DNA from: Puniceicoccales bacterium
GTDB taxonomy: Bacteria > Verrucomicrobiota > Verrucomicrobiia > Opitutales > UBA9783
Length of the DNA: 13,410 nt
Assembly (NCBI GenBank): GCA_031260015.1
Contig: JAIRKR010000022.1
Location: forward strand, 1-13,410
Direction: 5' to 3'
Part shown: positions 7,956 through 13,410 of the stretch, piece after piece
Numbering within the stretch: the stretch's first letter is position 1
Layout of the letters: every line of letters starts with the position of its first letter
The notes under the pieces: model-generated
Databases searched by the model: none
What the model saw: only the letters and a program-made list of their open reading frames with translations
Told to the model about the DNA's origin: nothing
Made by a program: the position numbers and the translations under genes

Positions 7956-9042
7956 CCCGCAGGACATATTAAAACATTCGCTAACGTTTATAGAAAACAG
8001 TCAGTTATTCTCTCAAATATCGCAGGGAGTAGAAGCAATGAAGAATGATAATCCTGCAGCCCAAAGAGCAGCTATAAGGCGGTTAAATCCTGTATTAAGT
8101 AAATTTTCTAGTGAGCTTATAAATAATTTCAATCTTATGACAAGGTCCCTTAATGACCGACCTCATCACATACTTATGAACAAGGCAAGCGTATATTTCC
8201 GAAGTATATTCCCTGATTCAAATATAAAATTTTCCCCTAAGCTTTCTGGAGACCAACTCGGAGATATTATAGAAATTACACTTGAGGCAGGGGAAGCCAT
8301 GAAATATCACATAAAAACACATCGCAATGGGTTAAGATCTCAATGTTCAAACAGCGCGAAGCCTGTAGATATAAAAGAGCTGTTTGTGTACAAATTCCTT
8401 GAATGTTCCGAATTGGGAACGGAAGCACATTTTTTTTTGGATAATTTAAATGATTTTTATATTGCAACCAAAGATGCCGGTTCGGATGCATCAACAAAGT
8501 TCTTTACTTATGCTCAGGTAAGAGAAAATCAAAAATTATGCAGTGTAGCTAATTATAAAACATGGATACCGCAACAAGGTCCGGTAAATCCTTTTGTTAT
8601 TCAAGTACTTGTTATGGCGGATATCGTGGGCAGAATCTTCGGATTATCTGATTTGGTGACAAATGACGGAAACATTGGTCTTATCTGCGATGAAAATAAA
8701 ATAGTTGGATATAAAATTATTGATTTCGATTTCGGTAATTTAAGTAATCCTGACAGCGTATTTGAGGGTTTTAAAAATGGAAATGATATACGCCACTATC
8801 TTGGAATGCAGGATCAAATCATACACTACTTTTTGGCAGGTAGGCCGTTAGAAGAACGTGGTAAGGCGGCAAGAAATCTTTTCAAGCTAGATTCGTTTCT
8901 ACGGTCAATAGAAGAGGCTTATGGACAAGTATTAAACATGGGTATTCCATTCTCGGCACAAAATTTAGAAGCACTGGCTGAGTATGTTCAACAGGTAAGA
9001 GCTAATGTAGAAGCTTTTGCAAGCGGGTTGAGTGCCTTTTAA
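7900..9042 (+). CDS. 3' part of split gene; kinase-like C-terminal region
   Basis: 380 aa if started at ATG 7900, which is probably not a real start because it lies inside the upstream ORF without a ribosome site. Residues 43-66 (VEAMKNDNPAAQRAAIR...) match the opening of the repeats in the 6547-7590 ORF, tying the pieces to one protein. Residues about 120-300 show an order reminiscent of the protein/lipid kinase fold: a lysine-bearing strand MKYHIKTH (134-141), a helix with Glu in IKELFVYKFLE (158-168), a loop SDLVTNDGNIG (250-260) with Asp and Asn, then IIDFDFGN (273-280) resembling the DFG metal site. This is seen by eye; activity is inference. With the signal peptide of the first ORF, the intact protein would be exported. 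A terminator follows at 9070-9100. Confidence 0.6.
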   Translation: MLLHKWLIYMLILLEQLDNPQDILKHSLTFIENSQLFSQISQGVEAMKNDNPAAQRAAIRRLNPVLSKFSSELINNFNLMTRSLNDRPHHILMNKASVYFRSIFPDSNIKFSPKLSGDQLGDIIEITLEAGEAMKYHIKTHRNGLRSQCSNSAKPVDIKELFVYKFLECSELGTEAHFFLDNLNDFYIATKDAGSDASTKFFTYAQVRENQKLCSVANYKTWIPQQGPVNPFVIQVLVMADIVGRIFGLSDLVTNDGNIGLICDENKIVGYKIIDFDFGNLSNPDSVFEGFKNGNDIRHYLGMQDQIIHYFLAGRPLEERGKAARNLFKLDSFLRSIEEAYGQVLNMGIPFSAQNLEALAEYVQQVRANVEAFASGLSAF

Positions 9043-9069
9043 AGACTCAAGACGTTTTTTTTAGAATTG

Positions 9070-9100
9070 GAGGCTGCAGTAATAATGTGCAGCCTCTTTT
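9070..9100 (+). terminator. Rho-independent terminator
   Basis: A perfect 9-bp stem, GAGGCTGCA (9070-9078) with TGCAGCCTC (9088-9096), has a 9-base loop and is followed by TTTTCTTT. It sits 28 bp after the stop of the kinase-like ORF and ends that transcript before the promoter of the next gene. Confidence 0.9.
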
Positions 9101-9179
9101 CTTTGGGAGATCGAGAGGTGAAGTTTTATTGAACACTGGGTTTTGGAAGGGTGTGACGTACACCTAACCGGAAAAGTTT

Positions 9180-9206
9180 GTGAAAGCTTGTTCGATATTC
9201 TTTCAC
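9180..9206. promoter_or_regulatory. Inverted repeat upstream of promoter, possible operator
   Basis: GTGAAAG (9180-9186) and CTTTCAC (9200-9206) form a 7-bp inverted repeat with a 13-base spacer, about 38 bp upstream of the -35 box of the next gene. This placement would suit an activator site, but one short inverted repeat may be chance. Confidence 0.2.
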
Positions 9207-9243
9207 CCACCCCTGCACAAGCAAAATATATAACGGTAAATCA

Positions 9244-9272
9244 TTGACAGGCAGGACAATACCATTTGTTAT
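9244..9272 (+). promoter_or_regulatory. Sigma-70 promoter of the Cys-rich exported protein gene
   Basis: TTGACA (9244-9249) is a perfect -35 hexamer, followed after exactly 17 bp by TGTTAT (9267-9272). Transcription would start near 9279. The ribosome site AAGGA (9282-9286) would then lie almost at the 5' end of the message, 7 bp before the ATG at 9294. It is the best promoter in the window and suggests strong expression. Confidence 0.7.
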
Positions 9273-9293
9273 CGAATTCATAAGGACACACTT

Positions 9294-10061
9294 ATGAAGA
9301 CTTGCAAATATGTATTAAGATTAATAATGACGGCTGGAATGTTGAAGTTTACTGGACTAAACGCTTGGCCTTTTACTACAGATGCGCATTCTCCTACGGA
9401 TGACCCTTGTTGTTTTGGTAACGCTTGTTCGCTTGCGGATTGGAACTTGCCCGATTGTTTTGGTCGGGCTTTTTATGATGTCAAAAGGAAGGCTTATTCT
9501 TTAGGATGGGATCTTCAGGGCGATGAGGATGTATTTCATGATCCTGTTAGAAATCGATATATGGATAGGGAAGGCAGAGGTCTTATGCGTGTTAATGGGC
9601 GTTTTATGTATCCGATCTGTACCCTAAGTCGACAAGAAACGTTTTATTGCGATAGGAAAGGCAAAGTTTTTAATAATCAGGGTATGCGGTTAAACCCTAT
9701 AGGTTGCATGTGTGATGGTTGGTCCATTTATCGGATTAGCAGTGATAGATGTATTGCTGTAAACGATTTGATGCAAGCAAAGTGCGGATACTTGCGGGAT
9801 GAATGGTTTATTGGTAAAGATGGCGACGAATGTTTCGTTATCATGTATCCACCGATATATGTCACAAAGCAAGGAGAAAAAATTTACTGCGATGGAAAAT
9901 TCGGAGTCTTTAACAGTCAGAGTGTACGATTATTCCCCATAGGTTGTTATAGCGGTACCAACAGGCCTGTTTATGAGGTTGATGATGATGAATATATTGT
10001 TTTAATGGATTCAACAGCAGTTAGGGTTGACGGTGATGAAGTTAATGTTTACGAGAATTGA
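9294..10061 (+). CDS. Exported cysteine-rich repeat protein, unknown function
   Basis: 255 aa, not recognised. A signal peptide (about 1-24, cleavage near LNA-W) leads into a protein with 13 cysteines, consistent with disulfides outside the cytoplasm. There is an internal repeat with an 80-residue period. YCDRKGKVFNNQG...NPIGC at 118-138 corresponds to YCDGKFGVFNSQS...FPIGC at 198-218, and both are followed by related blocks (IYRISSDRCIAV at 145-156, VYEVDDDEYIVL at 226-237). A third, weaker copy (YMDREGRG...YPIC, 89-109) comes first. A good AAGGA site at 9282-9286 fixes the ATG at 9294. It has its own strong promoter and is separated from the split gene by a terminator. It converges on comM with 8 bp between stop codons. 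Secreted or periplasmic location is inferred from the signal peptide. Confidence 0.75.
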   Translation: MKTCKYVLRLIMTAGMLKFTGLNAWPFTTDAHSPTDDPCCFGNACSLADWNLPDCFGRAFYDVKRKAYSLGWDLQGDEDVFHDPVRNRYMDREGRGLMRVNGRFMYPICTLSRQETFYCDRKGKVFNNQGMRLNPIGCMCDGWSIYRISSDRCIAVNDLMQAKCGYLRDEWFIGKDGDECFVIMYPPIYVTKQGEKIYCDGKFGVFNSQSVRLFPIGCYSGTNRPVYEVDDDEYIVLMDSTAVRVDGDEVNVYEN

Positions 10062-10069
10062 GATACAAA

Positions 10070-11584
10070 TCATTGCCATGTTCGATCAAAGCAACGATAT
10101 TGCATGGCTTCCATGAGATGCTGCCTTTGAATGCAAGATCCACCGGACAAATCGGCAATCGTTCGAGCGATTTTAAGAATTTTATGATAAGCGCGTGCCG
10201 ATATTTGAAGTTGATCGCAAGCTTTGTGCAACCATTGCTGTTCTTGCGCATTAAGGTAACAAAATCGATCGATCTGTATGGCCGAAAGGTAGGCGTTGTA
10301 CGTTTTTCCCCTTTCCAACTGTATGTCCCTAGCTTTTATAATACGTTTTTTGACATCCATGGATTTTTCTTCCGTGGGCAGGGTTGGTTGAAACGCTGAT
10401 AAATCTACAGGTTGTACTTCCAATTGTAGGTCCATACGATCTAAAAGTGGACCGCTGATGCGGGCTCTGTATTTTTGTATTTGAACGCTGGAACACTGAC
10501 ATCGACGTTGCCGGCTGCCTAAATATCCGCAAGGACACGGGTTGAGGGCGGCAATGAGTAATGTTTGACAGGGAAATGTGAGTTTACCGCTGGTGCGCAC
10601 AATCGTCACTTTACCCTCCTCCAAAGGTTGCCGTAACATTTCCAGGACGGATCTGCGAAATTCTGGAAGTTCGTCCAGAAATAATACCCCTCTGTGAGCT
10701 AATGAAATTTCTCCCGGTTGAGGAATGATGCCGCCACCGATGAGACCTGCGTCACTAATGTTGTGATGCGGAGACCGAAAAGGGCGTTTGTATAAGGCAG
10801 GGTTATTATTGAAGCCGCAGGCGGATTGGATTTGCAATATTTCTAGCCATTCTTCATGCGTCGGATTCGGCATAAGTTCCGGAATGCATTTTGCGATCAT
10901 GGATTTTCCACATCCGGGAGGCCCCATCATTAACAAATTGTGATTGCCCGCCACGGCAATTTCGACGGCTCTCTTTAAAATTCTTTGTCCACGTACCGCA
11001 GAAAGATCGTAAATGAAATCTGTGGTGTTTGAATCTGTACACAACGCGTGCGGCAAAGGGCTCAATGGGAGGCGTTGACTGAGGAATTCAACGCATTGTT
11101 TCAATGTTTCTACGCCGTATACTTCAATACCTTCGACAAATGTGGCCGGCAATGCGGATGCTTTGGGAAGAAGTAAGCCTCGTTTATGCAGCTTTTTTGC
11201 CAGCAAAGCCAGATTGAATGCCCCCGCAATGGGACGTGTTTGCCCCGATAAACTAAGCTCGCCGGCAACAAGGAATTGAGAGGCCAAGGATAATGTGGAT
11301 TGCTGCGTCGCCGCAATAATTGCCAGGGCTATGGGTAAATCGTAGAAGGGCCCTTCTTTGCGTAAATTTCCTGGGGCTAAGTTGATGGTTGTCCGCGAAG
11401 TGGGTAAACTGAAGCTACTGTTGCCAAGCGCTGAAAATACACGATTTTGCGATTCTTTAACCGCCGCATCCGGAAGCCCAACGATCACCCAACGCAATTC
11501 ACCGCGTTCTCCCGTGTTGACCTCCACGTGTACCGGAAATGCCTCAATACCGTGTAAACTCCCAGAATCTATGATGGCAAGCAT
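10070..11584 (-). CDS. comM: ComM/YifB family AAA+ ATPase (Mg chelatase-like)
   Basis: 504 aa, full family length. ComM is a hexameric AAA+ helicase that promotes branch migration during integration of transformed DNA. Many bacteria carry it without proven competence, so its role here is uncertain. The N-terminal ChlI/Lon-protease-like domain (about 1-180) starts MLAIIDSGSLHGIEA and contains VIVGLPDAAVKES (33-45) and the NLAPGNLRKEG block (68-78). The AAA+ domain follows, with Walker A GPPGCGKS (221-228), FRSPHH (269-274), Walker B VLFLDELPEF (300-309), a cysteine cluster NPCPCG...CQC (348-364) and RISGPLLDRMD (375-385). The C-terminal helical domain (about 400-500) is present. No disabling change is seen. 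The ATG at 11584 matches the family's N-terminus; its leader has no clear Shine-Dalgarno sequence. It converges with the gene ending at 10061. Confidence 0.95.
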   Translation of the reverse strand: MLAIIDSGSLHGIEAFPVHVEVNTGERGELRWVIVGLPDAAVKESQNRVFSALGNSSFSLPTSRTTINLAPGNLRKEGPFYDLPIALAIIAATQQSTLSLASQFLVAGELSLSGQTRPIAGAFNLALLAKKLHKRGLLLPKASALPATFVEGIEVYGVETLKQCVEFLSQRLPLSPLPHALCTDSNTTDFIYDLSAVRGQRILKRAVEIAVAGNHNLLMMGPPGCGKSMIAKCIPELMPNPTHEEWLEILQIQSACGFNNNPALYKRPFRSPHHNISDAGLIGGGIIPQPGEISLAHRGVLFLDELPEFRRSVLEMLRQPLEEGKVTIVRTSGKLTFPCQTLLIAALNPCPCGYLGSRQRRCQCSSVQIQKYRARISGPLLDRMDLQLEVQPVDLSAFQPTLPTEEKSMDVKKRIIKARDIQLERGKTYNAYLSAIQIDRFCYLNAQEQQWLHKACDQLQISARAYHKILKIARTIADLSGGSCIQRQHLMEAMQYRCFDRTWQ

Positions 11585-11599
11585 GCTTTTGTAGTGTTT

Positions 11600-11626
11600 T
11601 TATTACGCAAGTAATCGTTACATCAA
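11600..11626 (-). promoter_or_regulatory. comM: Weak promoter candidate for comM
   Basis: On the minus strand, TTGATG (11626-11621) and TAATAA (11605-11600) lie 15 bp apart, just upstream of the comM start at 11584. The spacer is short and the implied leader is only a few bases long, so the real promoter may lie further upstream. Confidence 0.2.
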
Positions 11627-11627
11627 A

Positions 11628-11771
11628 CTAAGGGATGATTTCTTTCATAAGCAAGCAAGAAGTATGCATATGTGTCTTGCATTCCGTTGGTGGATAATAA
11701 AATAAAGCGGATGCAGGTGACGCACTTAAAGGTGACCAGAGAAAGGAAAAAATGATGAAGATCTTATTCAT
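11628..11771 (-). CDS. Possible small exported peptide, 47 aa
   Basis: A minus-strand ORF from ATG at 11771. It has a Lys-bearing start, a hydrophobic core (IFIIFSFLW) and SASPASA before residue 23, which together form a convincing-looking Sec signal peptide. A tail of only about 25 residues with two cysteines follows. There is no clear ribosome site. A start 57 nt upstream in the same frame (11828) is also open. It could be a small secreted peptide, the surviving 5' end of a decayed exported-protein gene, or chance. It is followed by the comM start on the same strand. Confidence 0.3.
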   Translation of the reverse strand: MNKIFIIFSFLWSPLSASPASALFYYPPTECKTHMHTSCLLMKEIIP

Positions 11772-11976
11772 GCTTAGATGTTGTCCAATATTGCTGCCCA
11801 TACATCGCTTTGTGCACTTGCGTTGCATTCAATGATATACTTTTATGCTGAGGAGAGATATTAACGTAGGGTGTACCGCATGGATAAAACCTTAATAGGT
11901 AATGAAATAGAAATCACACCTTAGCTACATTGGGCAACGCGGATACACATATGAGTAGCATCGAACGTGCATAGCC

Positions 11977-12138
11977 ATGCCAGTATCGTCCGGAACAAAA
12001 GTTCTGGATGAGCTTGGATTTGCTGCGTCCGTAAAGGATCAAACCTATGCAACTTTTAAAGGCATACTCATATTATTGGGCTACTTTTGGGTAGTGGTGC
12101 AAGGGACGTTTCTTGGCCATTGGCAACGGACCTCCTGA
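11977..12138 (+). CDS. Doubtful 53-codon ORF with one hydrophobic segment
   Basis: The ORF begins MPVSSGTKVLDELGF and contains a hydrophobic stretch FKGILILLGYFWVVVQGTF (about 28-46) that could span a membrane. It has no ribosome site and no homologue known to me. It may be a membrane-protein remnant in this eroded region. Confidence 0.15.
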   Translation: MPVSSGTKVLDELGFAASVKDQTYATFKGILILLGYFWVVVQGTFLGHWQRTS

Positions 12139-12280
12139 GCCTAACTCGTCATACACCATGTACGTGAACCCAACACATCACTGGCGAATATGCGTAAATT
12201 ACGAAAGTGACTGCAATGGCCTATAATTTCATGAATAGGTAACGTGTAATAAAATCTAATCCGTACCCACACGTGCTTTA

Positions 12281-12556
12281 AGAGTGAGCAAGCTTTAGTT
12301 CATTCGAATGCGATAGTCCATAAGCTTTAGGAAACCCTTTGGAAATTATGTATGAACAGTTTGCATCCCAGAGGACTGCATCCACCTTACCATCCCCAAT
12401 CTTGGCCTATGAACCTCGTTTTACCGTGATCGCATTACCTTCGCCGTCATAAATTTCAACCGAAGCGTTTTCGAAGATGTTTTTTTGCGCCTCTGTGACT
12501 TGCCAATGTCCCTCCGTGATGACCGCGGCGGTGTATTCATGAGATGTCCAAGGGTT
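12281..12556 (-). pseudogene. Eroded coding fragment, solute-binding-protein-like
   Basis: The minus strand is open over 49 codons (12556-12410), then one stop (12409-12407), then 42 more codons in the same frame (12406-12281). The translation is coding-like: EYTAAVITEGHWQ, FENASVEIYDGEGNAI, stop, then AKIGDGKVDAVLWDA and YIISKGFPKAYGLS. A 'y.g...A....GkVDAVl.D' succession resembles the hinge and second lobe of periplasmic amino-acid-binding proteins (SBP family 3), so I infer a degraded transporter component. The family call is by eye; the open frame could partly be chance. Confidence 0.35.
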
Positions 12557-12631
12557 TCAGTTATTTAATATCCAATATGCGACTCGGGTTTGCCGAAAGG
12601 TTAACCGGCTGATAATTCCCCCAATTTTTTA

Positions 12632-12745
12632 TACAATCAAGGAGTTTGCAGAGGCATTTTTCACGTCTCTACACTTTGCTAATATTCTTCCGTGATATTC
12701 TGCTGGGATGAGCGCAGCGGTGTATCCCCACGGCATCCGAGGGAC
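12632..12745 (-). pseudogene. Second, diverged copy of the eroded fragment
   Basis: In the same minus-strand frame, and exactly 189 bp (63 codons) upstream, a fragment reads PWGYTAALIPAEYHGRILA...KNAS. Against the downstream copy, YTAA..I, an Ala and NAS align without gaps over 25 residues. The DNA string GCGGTGTA (plus strand, 12528-12535 and 12717-12724) recurs at the same offset. It ends at a stop (12631-12629). It suggests a tandem duplication before decay. Confidence 0.3.
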
Positions 12746-13043
12746 CATTGTCCGACTTTGATGTGTAACTCAGTATGCAATTTGATGCCATTATCCGGTC
12801 TCGCTGTGTTCTATCCCATCCGCTCTTTCCGATACAATCTCAACTACCTTCTAGACCTTCATTTAATCCAATGGCATTGTATGATAATACGTGGACACCC
12901 GGTGAAACATCCCATAAAGGTTAATGCGTGGACAGCCCGTAGCAAACGATTTTGCCTCCGAAATCTCTCCAAAAATCCCCCGAAAAACCCTTGACGGAGG
13001 TAGGTAGGAAAGATACAATAAGTTAGCAGTGAAGACCTCAAGA

Positions 13044-13410
13044 CGTCTAAGCGCTTAGTTGCCGGGATTATTTCGGAGCTGGGGGAGTCCAGTCAACGGT
13101 TGGGATCCGGTCAAAAATCGGGGACGAACCGAGAATCTGATTCGGAACAATGGTTTGAATCTGGTCAAAGGTTGGGATCGAGGATTGCCGCGAGGATTTT
13201 TGCAAAGATTTTGGCAAAACCAAGATTGAGCCGGGCATCAGATCCGGTTCAACGGTTAGGATTTAATCAAGAATTGACTCCAAACCGGGATCTGAAGCCA
13301 GTTTTGGAATTAGGACACAACCGGGCATTAAAGCTGGGTCGCGGATCGAAGTATTTATTTGCACCTGCAAACCGAAACGGTTTTCGCCGAGACACCGAGT
13401 CGTCTAAGCG
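13044..13410. repeat. Degenerate short-repeat zone bounded by CGTCTAAGCG
   Basis: The 10-mer CGTCTAAGCG occurs at 13044-13053 and again at the window's end (13401-13410). The first copy overlaps a perfect 12-bp palindrome, CTAAGCGCTTAG (13047-13058). Between them, a loose unit resembling CAACGGTTGGGATCCGGTCAA recurs (13094-13116, 13148-13169, 13166-13183, 13250-13273), and CCGGGCAT appears twice. No ORF or RNA gene is visible. It could be intergenic repeat DNA or an eroded repeat-rich gene. Confidence 0.5.

Larger units (their letters stand above)
11585..13410. other. Gene-poor, apparently eroded region downstream of comM start
   Basis: About 1.8 kb with no intact recognisable gene on either strand. 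It contains a possible short exported peptide (11628-11771), minus-strand coding fragments with stops (12281 to about 12745), a 53-codon plus-strand ORF with a hydrophobic stretch (11977-12138), and a degenerate repeat zone (13044-13410). A GAGGAGAG purine stretch near 11850 sits 20 bp before an ATG (11880) whose frame closes after 14 codons, as in a decayed gene start. Confidence 0.5.

Noticed and set aside
9150..9164. Small inverted repeat GGTGT / ACACC
   Set aside because: Five base pairs in non-coding sequence; expected by chance.
12692..12994. Plus-strand ORF of 100 codons
   Set aside because: No ribosome site and no family-like pattern. Its composition (scattered Cys, Arg, His and Pro) looks like random translation, and it overlaps the more coding-like minus-strand fragment.
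13044..13410. CRISPR array
   Set aside because: The repeated units are imperfect, unevenly spaced and partly overlapping, without constant-length spacers, and no cas genes are present.
1..13410. tRNA, rRNA or insertion sequences
   Set aside because: No cloverleaf with a GTTCRANNC-type T-arm, no rRNA-like segment, and no transposase motif or paired terminal inverted repeats were found by eye.

Overview
The window comes from a Gram-negative bacterium. It encodes an LPS-assembly outer-membrane protein (LptD), the CMP-Kdo synthetase KdsB, and several proteins with Sec signal peptides. The base composition is moderately AT-rich. The phylum cannot be fixed from the sequence alone; a Verrucomicrobiota/Opitutae-like lineage is a weak guess. 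Long gene-free flanks, eroded coding fragments and one frame-broken gene together suggest a genome under reduction, for example in a host-associated bacterium.

Layout. Positions 1-1022 hold no convincing intact gene. They contain a 42-codon membrane ORF that looks like a damaged NqrM (Na+-NQR maturation factor), a short CTATA tandem repeat and an imperfect direct repeat. Positions 1023-6364 are a tight plus-strand cluster of lptD, a large exported helical-repeat (TPR-like) protein and kdsB. Two of these have clear roles in LPS: Kdo activation for the inner core, and final insertion of LPS in the outer membrane. The TPR-like protein between them is unassigned. Positions 6547-9042 hold what reads as one exported protein of about 830 residues, broken by two compensating frame changes into three ORFs. 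It has a signal peptide, tandem repeats of about 66 residues and a C-terminal region with kinase-like motifs. It is followed by an intrinsic terminator (9070-9100).

Positions 9294-10061 encode a second exported protein. It is cysteine-rich, with an internal repeat of 80-residue period, and lies behind a near-consensus sigma-70 promoter. It converges, with an 8-bp gap, on a full-length minus-strand comM/yifB AAA+ ATPase gene (10070-11584).

Positions 11585-13410 carry no intact large gene. They include a possible 47-residue exported peptide (minus), eroded minus-strand coding fragments that look like duplicated remnants of a solute-binding protein, and a zone of degenerate short repeats at the far end. 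The strongest candidates for something undescribed are the two exported repeat proteins (6547-10061). Their export signals, repeats and the kinase-like C-terminus would fit secreted factors acting outside the cytoplasm or on a host, but that role is inference.
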